From: JALHTG01 sp964653695
GTDB lineage: Archaea; Thermoproteota; Bathyarchaeia; 40CM-2-53-6; JALHTG01
Assembly: GCA_964653695.1 (NCBI GenBank)
Contig: CAZZFQ010000007.1
Location: forward strand, 1 to 38,583
Reading direction: 5' to 3'
Length of the DNA: 38,583 nucleotides
A program made the position numbers and the translations under genes. Below are positions 21,831 through 30,866 of this stretch, one piece after another. Each line of letters starts with the position of its first letter. Within the stretch, counting starts at the first letter, position 1. Under the pieces are notes generated by a model that was not told the DNA's origin, searched no databases, and was given only the letters and a program-made list of their open reading frames with translations.

Positions 21831-22905
21831 ATAGGTCACCCTGCGCGCTCAAGAACGGCAGCGTATTTCCGACCCTAGTTCCCTCAGCGGAGTCTCTTGT
21901 AGCTCGCCTGGCATAAATCAAATCTTCTGTCTTGACCACGATCAGCAAAAACAGAACTGCCCACACCATGAACAATATCTCTCCGGCAGACTCATGGAAA
22001 GCTATCGCTCTGGCAACTCCTTCAGTTGCCACGTAGTAGGACACAAGGTAGATTCGGAACACATTCAGTGAAAATGTTCCTAGAGCTCCGACCGCCGAAT
22101 ACATGACCTTCCTCTTTCGTGGAGCATCAATCTTAGCGACTAGTACAGAGATGATCATAAAGAAGATTATCATGCTGTGAACACCCACACAAGGCCAGAA
22201 GAAATCTAGTGCTCCCTTGAACCATTGTACGCCCTCTCTTGTTACGAAAATGAAGAGTCTCGATGACCCAGAATCCCAGATGGCTCTTATCCCTGAGAGT
22301 CCAAGAAGAGACACATCTATCGGTACGATCACATACACAACAGCCTGAAGAGGGCCCAGTGAAGCATATGGGAAGGTGGCATCGAGAAAGAATATCATCG
22401 CCATACCAAGTAGATACGCTACGGGAGTTATCATGCCAACAAGCCTGGAAGGCCCGTAGGCAGAAAGGAAGATAGCCAAGAGATACGCGACAAAAACTAG
22501 GTGCTCCCACATCGATACCCAACTGAACATCTTTGGCATCTCAGGCAATCCGAGCAGTACGCCCGTCCTGGCAATCGTATCGTTGAAGCCCATAAAGAAG
22601 ACCGCAACATAATACAGCGCAAGGAACGAAACTGCCAAAAGCCATGTCATCAAGACCTTCCTGTCCAATCGTCTGTGAAACTCCCTTCGTCCATCATACC
22701 ACTCCAGAACCACAAAGAATGCAGCGAATAGGAGGCCGCTACGTCCTTCATTCCAGCCCGAAATGAAACTGGCCGGGGCGGCCATCCACAAAACCGCAAC
22801 GGGAGTTAGGATCATCAAAAGAAACTCGATCCCGCCTGGCAAGGTCACATTTACCTTCCTAGAATGTCTGCTCACATCACGGCAGACGGAACGAACTACA
22901 GGCAT
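21817..22905 (-). CDS. Archaeosortase/exosortase-family protein
   Basis: This 362-residue polytopic protein has about eight or nine membrane segments. The exosortase/archaeosortase triad is visible: Cys239 in WPCVGVHS, Arg284 in LNVFRIYLV and His304 in AFHESAGEI. The spacing (45 and 20 residues) fits the family. These transpeptidases cut proteins at a C-terminal sorting tag and transfer them to lipid or glycan on the cell surface. The ATG at 22905 is the first in frame. The gene ends within the start of the receptor-KaiC gene. The neighbouring membrane-anchored protein at 27262-28035 is a possible client, but no PGF-CTERM-like motif is certain in the window. The subfamily (a thaumarchaeal-type enzyme, for instance) is not resolved. 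Confidence 0.82.
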   Translation of the reverse strand: MPVVRSVCRDVSRHSRKVNVTLPGGIEFLLMILTPVAVLWMAAPASFISGWNEGRSGLLFAAFFVVLEWYDGRREFHRRLDRKVLMTWLLAVSFLALYYVAVFFMGFNDTIARTGVLLGLPEMPKMFSWVSMWEHLVFVAYLLAIFLSAYGPSRLVGMITPVAYLLGMAMIFFLDATFPYASLGPLQAVVYVIVPIDVSLLGLSGIRAIWDSGSSRLFIFVTREGVQWFKGALDFFWPCVGVHSMIIFFMIISVLVAKIDAPRKRKVMYSAVGALGTFSLNVFRIYLVSYYVATEGVARAIAFHESAGEILFMVWAVLFLLIVVKTEDLIYARRATRDSAEGTRVGNTLPFLSAQGDLYDET

Positions 22906-23022
22906 TCTTCCTCGCTCTTCTCACCGAAGGTATCGTCTGTCTAATTAGGATCTAGCCGTCACCGGGAACACATAATCACGCGCTGCAAGAAACGTTTCTG
23001 AGGCCTTTCCAATCAAATCAAT

Positions 23023-23643
23023 CTAACGTACCTGCTGTTTCAGCTCCTCCCTCTCTTTCTCGCTTTCTATCCTCCTAACGTAGTCTATTGTAAAACATGA
23101 GAGGGCAAAGATCAAGACGACAAGCTTTCCAGAAAACACCACATTTATGGGATAAGGATTGTTGGGCCAAGGATTAACAATGACATCCGGATTCTGCAAG
23201 CCCTGAACTGCCAGAGCCGCAGACCAGAGAACAATGTGGTAGACTATCTCAAACCCGCTGCCCATCGCGAACAGCCAAGCAGACACGTACACAATGCTCC
23301 TAACTAGAGAGGGCATTTGCATGAATCGTCTCCTTGCAGATGTAGAGATAAGTCCGAAAGCGTAAGACAGAAAGAACAGAAAAGTGAAAAGCGTCATGGG
23401 CTTCATGTATATTCCGGGAAGGACATAGACCTCCACGGAAACAAGGGCGTCTCCTACAATGTACGGCGGCGTTGCCTTCAAGGTGTTTGCCAAAAGTACG
23501 GCAATCGCGGCGGTTCCAGAAAGCCAAGAGAGAGTGTTCATAAGATACCGTTCTGAGACAATCGCCCGGAGTGTGCTTGAAATCCCGTGTGCCAGGACAA
23601 CCCTTTCATGCTCGTCGCCGAGATCTGAGGCTCCCAAGATCAT
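23023..23643 (-). CDS. Membrane protein of unknown function, four to five TM segments
   Basis: This 206-residue protein has membrane segments at about 36-56, 83-103, 117-146 (perhaps two) and 168-189, and a charged C-terminal helix (RRIESEKEREELKQQVR) that could form a coiled coil inside the cell. A polar loop with NPDVIVNPWPNNPYP lies between the last two segments, probably outside. I recognise no family. The ATG at 23643 is about 30 bases downstream of CATTAATATCG, so the transcript is probably leaderless. It precedes the archaeosortase gene on the same strand with a gap of about 115 bases. Confidence 0.7.
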   Translation of the reverse strand: MILGASDLGDEHERVVLAHGISSTLRAIVSERYLMNTLSWLSGTAAIAVLLANTLKATPPYIVGDALVSVEVYVLPGIYMKPMTLFTFLFFLSYAFGLISTSARRRFMQMPSLVRSIVYVSAWLFAMGSGFEIVYHIVLWSAALAVQGLQNPDVIVNPWPNNPYPINVVFSGKLVVLIFALSCFTIDYVRRIESEKEREELKQQVR

Positions 23644-23786
23644 CTGCCTTATTGCAAGTTCATTACCAATGCGATATTAATGCTTGGTGGAATACACAGC
23701 GAAAGCTCATGGCCTGACTCCAATCGATCATGTAACATCATCCATGCGACTTTGATATCCTGAAAGAACCCTTCTCACCGTTCTGC

Positions 23787-25028
23787 TCATGTACGGTTCT
23801 CGTGTTCAAAGCATAGTATGAGTGCTTCCGCGACCATTACTGGTACCCAATACATGAAGTAGTTCTGGAGAGCCCTATAGGAGAACCACATCGTCACAGC
23901 CGGAAAGATCCAAATCAGATGTTTCAACTTGTCAAAGTACACAAAGTAGTTCGCTACAAGCGTTAGAAAGATTGCAGCCGTGGTTCCTATGTAGAACATC
24001 GGCGGCAGAGCTGCGATCCCGGCCTGTGTCAACATTGATAGCCCTTGGCTGAGAATTACTAGCCCACTATAGGCCGGTGTCAGTATACCTGAGAGCCATG
24101 CGCCCGGATCCTTAAAGATAAATAGAAGATTCGGCACAGCGAAGGCGAATGCAGTTGCTCCCACAAACTTGAGCACGTTTGAAGTTCGCACTATCAGGCT
24201 CCCCTTCTTGAGATTGAACATCCTTATGAGTACGAACGGAGCGACGATCCAAGGTTGCTGCTTCATGGCACCTGCAACTCCGTAGAAGATACCGCTTCGA
24301 AATGGATCGTGCATAGAGAAGGCGGCACACACCATAGGGAAAACCCATAAGAAGTCTGTGACTGATCCAGCATTGAAGTCAATCGCGAGATCTGCGCTCA
24401 CAAATATGGGCAAGAGCACAATCGGTCTCAGCTCTCTAGGCGCTTTGTAGTAGAGAGTGGCCGCCGTGGCTATTTCGAACAGAAAAAGAACCCATCTCAT
24501 GTCATTAAGTCCAGCAGCAACGAACGGTACGAAAACAAGGAAGTGAAGTGCCGGATAGGCCAGGTTCGTCGATATGTCTCCTGAAGGTGTTAACGTTATG
24601 TAGAGTGGGTCGACCTTGAATTCACGCAAAGCATCTTGCAGGTCAAGTGGGTAAGGATTCAGCCCTTTCTCAACGAAGATATCGGCGGCGTAATGGCTGA
24701 ACGCCAATGCGTCGGTTCTGTATGCCCCTTTATAGTGGATCTGAAATAAGACATAGGCGCTAATTAGCATAACAGCCAGAAGCGATACTGGGATGAAATC
24801 TTTCAGCTTTTCGGCATGCGTGAGGCTGAAGAACGCCAAGGCAAGCGCTGTGAAGGAGATTGCATATATCGCAAGACAGCATATGACCACCTCTGGGTTT
24901 GACTCGATTTGTCCGCGCACCCAGGTTTGAAACCCCTCGTAAAGACAAAAACTGCCTGTTGAAAGGTATCCGATTCTGAGAATCGCTTCATCACTTGTCG
25001 AGAAAGCCGCGCTGCCCACTGCATTCAA
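23787..25028 (-). CDS. Polytopic GT-C-type glycosyltransferase-like protein (GT87/DUF2029-like)
   Basis: This protein of about 413 residues has some ten membrane segments. After the second segment comes an extracytoplasmic loop with YRTDALAFSHYAADIFVEKG and GLNPYPLD. An acidic residue there is typical of the GT-C fold, where it acts on lipid-linked sugars. FNAGSVTDFLWVFPMVCAAF and AMKQQPWIVAPFVLIRMF are like the GT87/DUF2029 mannosyltransferase-type families. The TTG at 25028 overlaps the stop of the upstream gene, and AGGAGG is very close to it; GTG at 25019 gives a more normal spacing of about eleven bases. It is coupled to the larger GT-C-like gene, so the two may act on the same glycan or lipid. 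Confidence 0.72.
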   Translation of the reverse strand: MNAVGSAAFSTSDEAILRIGYLSTGSFCLYEGFQTWVRGQIESNPEVVICCLAIYAISFTALALAFFSLTHAEKLKDFIPVSLLAVMLISAYVLFQIHYKGAYRTDALAFSHYAADIFVEKGLNPYPLDLQDALREFKVDPLYITLTPSGDISTNLAYPALHFLVFVPFVAAGLNDMRWVLFLFEIATAATLYYKAPRELRPIVLLPIFVSADLAIDFNAGSVTDFLWVFPMVCAAFSMHDPFRSGIFYGVAGAMKQQPWIVAPFVLIRMFNLKKGSLIVRTSNVLKFVGATAFAFAVPNLLFIFKDPGAWLSGILTPAYSGLVILSQGLSMLTQAGIAALPPMFYIGTTAAIFLTLVANYFVYFDKLKHLIWIFPAVTMWFSYRALQNYFMYWVPVMVAEALILCFEHENRT

Positions 25029-27220
25029 GGCCTCCTGGCAGCAATTCCTCTTTTGGCAAGATCCAATCCTACGAACAGTAACGAGGCTGCCAAAGTGGCT
25101 GCCGATAGATAGTAGACGGTGAAATCAATCGGCTTGTGATACAGCTTGATTTCTTTGGCTCCCTGTGGCGCCTTCATGGTCATAAAGCCCTCTGAGTTGC
25201 CGGCAATGTCAAGAGGGGCGCCATTTGAGACCGCACGCCAAGTAGGGAAGTACGCCTCCTTGATGATCAGCGTGGAATTACCTCGAATATCAAGCTTCAG
25301 CGTAAGCACGTCTGGGCTATCACGTCTCAAGACGACTTCTCCCGCATCTGGAGGAATAAGCTCGACCATCTCTATCTGCTGAGACGATCGGTATACAGTA
25401 ATTGTGCCTTCTTGGTACGGGAACTGCGCGTCCAACTCGAAGTATGATCCGTTGAAAAGGTTCAATCTTGTGTCTTCAGCAACTTTCCCCACTATCACCC
25501 ACTTGATTGCGAGCAGCCTTGACTTGAGGATCAGGTCCTTCCAAATTCTTGTTCTGTTTGGTGATTCAGGCTCTACTGGCCCAGCGGATTCGAGATCTAG
25601 GATTCTATAGTCATCTATCTCCAGCAGGCGTTTCAGCAGTTTGTCTTGCGGGTACCAGCCGTCGATCAGTGGTTTGTTGGTGTAGTATGGAAGCGCGTAT
25701 ACCCACAGGGGGCATCTGACCGCGAGTACCCTGGCGTACGTAGGATCGGACCTTAGATAGGTAATCAATCCCGCTGGAATGTCCTTATTTGCAGCAGGGT
25801 ACGGTAGAAATTCGCTTATGTTCTGTGTCGTTGCATACAAGACCTTTGCGCAGCCGCCTGACACGATGATTCCTATCAAGGCGACAGGTAGGAACCAGTA
25901 TCTCTTGGTGAGGAAGCGAGTTCTTCTCACGAAGAGCTGTTGCAAGCCTATTGCAGAAAGGATACTCATTGGTATGCTCAAGTAAAGCCAGAACCTGTGG
26001 ACATCAAGCGCCCGCCAAATGAATGAAAAAGGCGGCAAAACGACAACCGGCAACGCGAAGCTTCCGAGACTGAGCCAAAAGAATGCAGCAAACGACATCC
26101 ACACGAAATGCGTTCTCGAACCTTGATCTGAACCAACCCCACTATTGCGCCAAACAGCATAAAAGAGAGCTAGAAGCGAGAACACGACAACACTTTGGCC
26201 AAAAACCCTTGCGAGTGTCATGCCAATCCTCTCTCCAAATTCGAACAGTGCCATTCCGATCAACATGAAAGCAATTGTGGCTGGAACAAACCGTCTATTG
26301 AACCCCGATTCTGCAGAATGCGTCCATAGGGCGAACAGGGCAAGACCAAGGTGAGCGACTCCAAAGGCATATATGGTGACGTTTATGGAAAAATAGCTCA
26401 ATCTGATGAAGGGGAATTCAACATTGCGGTTGTAGAACGGGTTGTTGAGCAGTTGGCCAGAGGCAGTTACGAAAGGAACTACCCAGAATGAAGACAAGAA
26501 GAGTCCAATGAGAAAAACGATTGCAGGAACAGTCATGGAATACACAAGAATGCGCCACCTTTTGGCTTTCAAAGCATTCGTAAGAGCAATGAGAAGCCCA
26601 AGCAACGCAGCGCAAAGTGCCGAAAGATGATGAATGAGAATGATCACGCCGAAGAGTGCTCCAGAAAAGATAAGGAAGAGCGATTTCCTCCTACCAACAA
26701 AGGCTTGTGATAATGCTATCATGAAGAGACAGACAAGAGGAAGGGATACAATATTGGGGAACCTGTCATAGAACAGGTAGTTTTCCACTATCGTTGGAGA
26801 AAAAGAGAAAAGAAAAGCAGCTAAGACTCCTTCTTTCTTGTTGCCTCCAACATAGCGTGCAAGATAGTATACCGCCACAGGCCCCAAAAGGAAGAATGCT
26901 GAGTCCACCAGCTTGTAAGCTATGATCGGCCCCCAGCTTACCAGTGAAACAACAAAAGTGAGGTAGTAGCTTAACGGTGGGTAGAGAAGGAAAATCGTTG
27001 TGCCTCCGTACCAGTCTGGGTTCCATTGAGGAACATACCCGTTCTCTGTGTATGACTTGAACATGAGCATGACTCGAAACAGGTGACTAGTGGAGTCCAC
27101 TCCGAGAGGAAGTCCGTCGAGAAAACGAACTGAGACCATTACGAGGTTGATCATGATAGTCGCCCCGAGCGCAAGTCTTGTGAGTTTTGTCACGGTTTTC
27201 TCGGCGACCGATTCACTCAT
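25025..27220 (-). CDS. Large polytopic membrane protein, PTPS-related/GT-C glycosyltransferase-like
   Basis: This protein of about 731 residues has some twelve membrane segments in the first 530 residues, then a soluble extracytoplasmic part (about 535-695, with beta-rich GNSTLIIKEAYFPTWRAVSN) and a last membrane segment before a basic tail. The first outside loop has LPLGVDSTSHLFRVMLM and the motif WNPDWYGG, as in the so-called 6-pyruvoyl-tetrahydropterin-synthase-related membrane proteins, which appear to be GT-C-fold glycosyltransferases. The ATG at 27220 is chosen because GAGGAG lies eight bases upstream; a longer start at 27244 is unlikely. It is followed directly by the GT87-like gene. 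A role in surface glycan assembly or protein glycosylation is inference. Confidence 0.78.
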   Translation of the reverse strand: MSESVAEKTVTKLTRLALGATIMINLVMVSVRFLDGLPLGVDSTSHLFRVMLMFKSYTENGYVPQWNPDWYGGTTIFLLYPPLSYYLTFVVSLVSWGPIIAYKLVDSAFFLLGPVAVYYLARYVGGNKKEGVLAAFLFSFSPTIVENYLFYDRFPNIVSLPLVCLFMIALSQAFVGRRKSLFLIFSGALFGVIILIHHLSALCAALLGLLIALTNALKAKRWRILVYSMTVPAIVFLIGLFLSSFWVVPFVTASGQLLNNPFYNRNVEFPFIRLSYFSINVTIYAFGVAHLGLALFALWTHSAESGFNRRFVPATIAFMLIGMALFEFGERIGMTLARVFGQSVVVFSLLALFYAVWRNSGVGSDQGSRTHFVWMSFAAFFWLSLGSFALPVVVLPPFSFIWRALDVHRFWLYLSIPMSILSAIGLQQLFVRRTRFLTKRYWFLPVALIGIIVSGGCAKVLYATTQNISEFLPYPAANKDIPAGLITYLRSDPTYARVLAVRCPLWVYALPYYTNKPLIDGWYPQDKLLKRLLEIDDYRILDLESAGPVEPESPNRTRIWKDLILKSRLLAIKWVIVGKVAEDTRLNLFNGSYFELDAQFPYQEGTITVYRSSQQIEMVELIPPDAGEVVLRRDSPDVLTLKLDIRGNSTLIIKEAYFPTWRAVSNGAPLDIAGNSEGFMTMKAPQGAKEIKLYHKPIDFTVYYLSAATLAASLLFVGLDLAKRGIAARRP

Positions 27221-27261
27221 GCGCCTTGCTCCTCGTGCTCTCAAAGGCTTCTTCGGACTAT

Positions 27262-28035
27262 TCAGTTAGGCTCATAGGCAAAATTGGACAAGATATGGAG
27301 ATTGCTAGGTTGTATCTTCATGCTGTGAACTTTTCTCTTTCTTGAGGGGATCACCGGACCGAGAAGAACCATGACCAGTATGACGAGCAATGTGAGAACA
27401 GCGATTGACGTCGGCGAAATCTCCCATCTTCTGAAGAATGAATCTATCATGATATATCTCTTCTCATGCCTTGTGTGGCCAGTCCCCGAGAGGGTTTCCT
27501 CCCAAACGACGTATCGGCCTTCGAGGTTCATGAGCTGGAACGTTGTTATACCTTGGCCAGCCAGCATCAGCCAGACGTAGCCTGTGATGGTGCCCATATC
27601 AGTCTCGAATACTATGTCAGCATACATTTCCGTGTAATCAAAGTCATTCCTTTGCTTGTTGAATGCTACGATGTCTCCCGTCTTCTTGACGGTTACATTG
27701 TATAGGATATCGTACCAGGCGCTTTTTCCGATGCTGATTTCATCATCGCTGTCATTTCCTTTAAGCCACCCGTAAGCTATCACATATTTGAAGCGAATGC
27801 CGTTGGTGTTGTTCCCCACCTCATCGTCAAACATTATCCTTGCCCAATCTGCTGTCGACTTCATGACTACCCTTATCGGTGGGGTCTCACGCCAGCTCGC
27901 GCCAGGATTGCCGAGTTCCCCCACAGAACCTTCCGCGTCATAGGTCAACGTACCGCATAATGGAATGACACTCATGACAAGAAGAATACAGTTGATCATT
28001 GCAACTGCTATTCTTGAAATCTCGTGGGAACTCAT
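27262..28035 (-). CDS. Membrane-anchored secreted protein with C-terminal TM segment
   Basis: This protein of about 257 residues has an N-terminal signal-like segment (IAVAMINCILLVMSVIPLCG). A beta-rich outer domain (about 35-205) with acidic, Asn-rich loops includes NxT sites in YNVTVKK. A C-terminal membrane segment (about 210-230) is followed by PSRKRK and a 25-residue polar tail. The arrangement of outer domain, TM segment and basic cluster is like archaeosortase clients, but the tail after the basic cluster is longer than usual and no known tag is seen. The ATG at 28035 is chosen; 28044 is a TTG. A minus-strand TATA CGGTTTTATTAG lies near 28069-28080. No homolog is recognised. Confidence 0.65.
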   Translation of the reverse strand: MSSHEISRIAVAMINCILLVMSVIPLCGTLTYDAEGSVGELGNPGASWRETPPIRVVMKSTADWARIMFDDEVGNNTNGIRFKYVIAYGWLKGNDSDDEISIGKSAWYDILYNVTVKKTGDIVAFNKQRNDFDYTEMYADIVFETDMGTITGYVWLMLAGQGITTFQLMNLEGRYVVWEETLSGTGHTRHEKRYIMIDSFFRRWEISPTSIAVLTLLVILVMVLLGPVIPSRKRKVHSMKIQPSNLHILSNFAYEPN

Positions 28036-28068
28036 TGGATCCAACGAAGCTTGGATGCGTCTGTCATT

Positions 28069-28125
28069 CTAATAAAACCGACTGACGAGATAGTGACATC
28101 GGGCCGATGTATGGCAACATTTTAA
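28069..28125. promoter_or_regulatory. Divergent promoters between surface island and kinase fusion
   Basis: CGGTTTTATTAG (minus, 28069-28080) serves the secreted protein and ACATTTTAACC (plus, about 28111-28121) the nucleotidyltransferase-kinase gene. Confidence 0.35.
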
Positions 28126-28180
28126 CCGACGTTACGGACAATATTCAAGAACATTAATCCTCCATGGGAACCTGGAAGAC

Positions 28181-29821
28181 GTGGCCACCTTTCATCATGC
28201 CGAGTCGATCCGGCGTCTATGCAAGGAGATTGCAGCGAATTCCAACATAGCCGCTATCTGTCTCTACGGCTCACGAGCAGGTGGCTACGCAAGAGCTGAC
28301 AGTGACTTTGACATTCTTCTAGTTCTTGAAGGCTATCGAAAGGGTGCAGGCTTCTATCACAGAAGGATGAATCAGGTTTATGCGACCATTCTAGCCGTGG
28401 AGAAAAAGCTCTTCGAGCTTGACGCGAAGGATGGCGGTCTGGGCGAGTTCTTGTGCACCAGGCTACTGGGTCCCTATGTGGCCGTAGAGAATTTTGATTT
28501 TTTAAGGGAGACGGAGATTCTCGCGAAGAGGAGAGTTGCCGAAGAGGAACTCAGGGATCTTGTCGTCGAGTATGGGGAAATCTCCCGTGGGTTGGTTATA
28601 GACCCCGCTTACCTCGCTCTCTCTCGACTACGCAAGAGGGCTAGATTCTATCCTGCTCTTTTCGACAGCTATTCCAATATGCTCAGAAACGACTTGAAAG
28701 AAGCCAATCTGCAATCCATCCTAGAAGGCTATCGAATCGCACTACAAGATCTCCGGAAGGCAGGGCTGATCAGGTTCGAAGATCACAGGTTTGTTCTAGA
28801 AGACAAGTTCATAGACAAGATTCTTCCTAAGAGATCGTTCGAGAAAGTCGTCAATGTTGTTGAGATGAGTAGAAGAGCATTCTATTCGTATTTGGCATAC
28901 GGCCGCACACATGCACGTAGCTTCGAGCGAATACTGGACGAATTGGGATCAGCCCTGCAGAGAGGTCTTCAGCTTGGAGCCCTGATAGAGAAACCTGAGG
29001 ATCCAAGAGACTACCTGTTTCTCAAGACATCGACAGGAACAGTGAATTTGAACGAAAGGTCTTCCGTTGTCGATGTTGCCTTGAAGCTGCGACCCGGCGC
29101 CAAAGTAGCGATCACGCCACTGGCAGGTGTGCTCAACGATGTCTATCTCGTGTCTGCTGATCAAGAGCAACTTGTAGCAAAGAAGTATACTGACTGGTTC
29201 AGCTTGAAATGGTTCACCATCAATCTAGTCACCCTTGGTACGAAAAAATTCTCCGTTGTAGGAAGCTCCCGACTTGCAAATGAATATGGGATGAATAGGA
29301 TTCTCTCTAAAGAGGGTATCCCCGTGCCAGACATAGTCCATGTAAGCGTTCCGGATCGAATTCTCTTGGAAAGATATGTTCCCGGGAGAAACGTTGCAAG
29401 TCTGGTGAAACTTGCCTCCTCCTCTGATCAGCTTCCCTCTGGAGACTACGAAGCAGCATTTCAAATCGGAAGAGCCATGGCGAAAATCCATTCTGTTGGG
29501 GTTACGGTCGGTGATTCAAAGCCAGAGAACTTTGTGGTTTCCACCGATAGTAAGATCTATTCACTCGATCTCGAACAGGCTGCTAAGAAAGGAGACAAGG
29601 CGTGGGATGTTTCTGAGTTTCTATTTTACTCGGGGCACTATTCCCCTCTTATGACTCAAGGTCTAAGTCAATTCGTAGACAGATTCATAGAGGGCTACTG
29701 TCAAAGCGGAGAACGTAGCGTACTAAGGCGCAGTGCTGGCCTGAGCTATGTCAAAGTGTTCTCAATATGGACTGCTCCAACAGTGATGTACAAGATAGCA
29801 GAAACGCTCCGTAGGGTATAG
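28181..29821 (+). CDS. Nucleotidyltransferase-protein kinase fusion
   Basis: This 546-residue protein joins two catalytic domains. Residues about 8-115 are a nucleotidyltransferase of the MNT/Pol-beta type with GSRAGGYARADSDFD (GS at 30-31, acidic pair at 42 and 44). A helical linker (about 118-285) follows. Residues about 300-546 are a RIO/Bud32-like kinase, with a glycine-rich loop PLAGVLNDVYLV, the lysine pair VAKKY (334-335), a helix glutamate in RLANEYG, the catalytic loop GDSKPEN (Asp445, Asn450) and the metal-binding Asp463 in SLDLEQA. The start is GTG at 28181, since no ATG precedes the first strand. I recall similar fusions in Thaumarchaeota-like genomes. Adenylylation and phosphorylation by one protein suggests a signalling or toxin-like switch, but the substrate is unknown. 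Confidence 0.85.
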   Translation: MATFHHAESIRRLCKEIAANSNIAAICLYGSRAGGYARADSDFDILLVLEGYRKGAGFYHRRMNQVYATILAVEKKLFELDAKDGGLGEFLCTRLLGPYVAVENFDFLRETEILAKRRVAEEELRDLVVEYGEISRGLVIDPAYLALSRLRKRARFYPALFDSYSNMLRNDLKEANLQSILEGYRIALQDLRKAGLIRFEDHRFVLEDKFIDKILPKRSFEKVVNVVEMSRRAFYSYLAYGRTHARSFERILDELGSALQRGLQLGALIEKPEDPRDYLFLKTSTGTVNLNERSSVVDVALKLRPGAKVAITPLAGVLNDVYLVSADQEQLVAKKYTDWFSLKWFTINLVTLGTKKFSVVGSSRLANEYGMNRILSKEGIPVPDIVHVSVPDRILLERYVPGRNVASLVKLASSSDQLPSGDYEAAFQIGRAMAKIHSVGVTVGDSKPENFVVSTDSKIYSLDLEQAAKKGDKAWDVSEFLFYSGHYSPLMTQGLSQFVDRFIEGYCQSGERSVLRRSAGLSYVKVFSIWTAPTVMYKIAETLRRV

Positions 29822-29880
29822 ATGACAAAGCGGTGCCTGAGTGTCGCGCGAGACAGCTCTGAGTTCATCAGGTTTTAAAA

Positions 29881-30522
29881 ATGGCATACTTACGAAGACC
29901 CCTCCGACTCGTAATATTCGATCTTGACGGAACGCTAACCAGAGTCGAGAGCACGTGGCAGTACATCCATGAGAGACTCGGAACGTGGCATGCTGGAAAG
30001 GCAACTGCAGAGAACTATTGGAAAGGAAAGATCGACTACGTCAAATGGGCTGAACTTGATTCTTTCATGTGGCGCGGCGTGAAGGTATCTAAGCTAAGGT
30101 CTATTATTGACGCGATCCAGTACGTCGACGGCGCGAAGGAGACCATAGCGGAGCTGAAAAGGAGAGGAAAGCTATCAGGCATAGTCAGCGCTGGGATATC
30201 TCTACTTTCTGATAGGGCGCGTAAGGAGTTAGGAATGGACTTTGCCGTGGCCAACGAGCTCCATGTCTCTTGTGGAAGAATGACAGGAGGCGTCACTGTG
30301 AACGTATCATTAGACGAAAAGCTGGCGGTGATGAAGAGGGTGGTAGAACACTCGGGATATTCTCTCGAAGAATGTGTTGTAGTGGGAGACAATAGCTTTG
30401 ACCTGCCAAGCGAGGCAGGATTAAGAATTGCCTTCAACCCGAGAAACGCTGAGGTCGCAAAGGAGTGTGACGTCATAGTCAAGGGTACAGACATTAGAGT
30501 AATTCTTCCATACATTCTCTGA
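29881..30522 (+). CDS. HAD-superfamily phosphatase, phosphoserine phosphatase-like
   Basis: This 213-residue protein begins MAYLRRPLRLVIFDLDGTLT, the HAD motif 1 with the nucleophilic Asp near residue 14. Motif 2 is at IVSAGISLLSD and motif 4 at VVVGDNSFDLPSEAGLRIAFN. The closest group is SerB-like phosphatases, which remove phosphate from phosphoserine, but other small phosphomonoesters are possible. It follows the kinase fusion by about 60 bases on the same strand. TTTTAAAA lies immediately before the ATG at 29881, too close to act as its TATA box, so read-through from upstream is more likely. A SerA-like gene starts at the right edge of the window. Confidence 0.82.
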   Translation: MAYLRRPLRLVIFDLDGTLTRVESTWQYIHERLGTWHAGKATAENYWKGKIDYVKWAELDSFMWRGVKVSKLRSIIDAIQYVDGAKETIAELKRRGKLSGIVSAGISLLSDRARKELGMDFAVANELHVSCGRMTGGVTVNVSLDEKLAVMKRVVEHSGYSLEECVVVGDNSFDLPSEAGLRIAFNPRNAEVAKECDVIVKGTDIRVILPYIL

Positions 30523-30866
30523 AGAACGCACAGGTTCCCCGCCATCAGTCATCCTCCTATTTCAGTCAGAAGGACCATCACAGTAGATGCAGCGATCTGC
30601 GAAGCACCTAACTCATTTGAGACCGCGCATGATAGATATGCGTTCTGCAGACTTTAGGAGCAGACCGCTGTTATCGTGCCAATAACTCACAGAGGTTTGC
30701 CTGTGAGAAAATGGAGTCTGGTGCAGTTGTGCTTCTTCGCACAGTATTTTAGTAGAAGCCGCCTTATCTAGAAGCGGGTCGGGTTGACCTAGCAGACCAT
30801 GCTCGGTCAGTGAGGTGAAAGGCTACGGAGACGACGCTGGTTGAAGATGAGGTCCAGTGCAAAGGC
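30523..30866. other. Intergenic stretch after the HAD gene
   Basis: About 300 bases with no clear gene. A minus-strand open frame at about 30558-30656 would encode a short Ala/Leu/Val-rich peptide (NELGASQIAASTVMVLLTEIGG) but has no start and is closed by a stop upstream; it may be a gene relic or chance. The strong SD GAGGTGA at 30812-30818 belongs to the next gene. Confidence 0.3.

Noticed and set aside
29872..29880. TTTTAAAA directly before the HAD gene as its TATA box
   Set aside because: It lies only a few bases before the ATG, whereas the start of transcription would fall about 25 bases downstream, inside the gene.
30558..30656. Short minus-strand frame with an Ala/Val/Leu-rich peptide as a gene relic
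   Set aside because: It has no start codon, is closed by a stop upstream and cannot be tied to any family; kept only as a remark.
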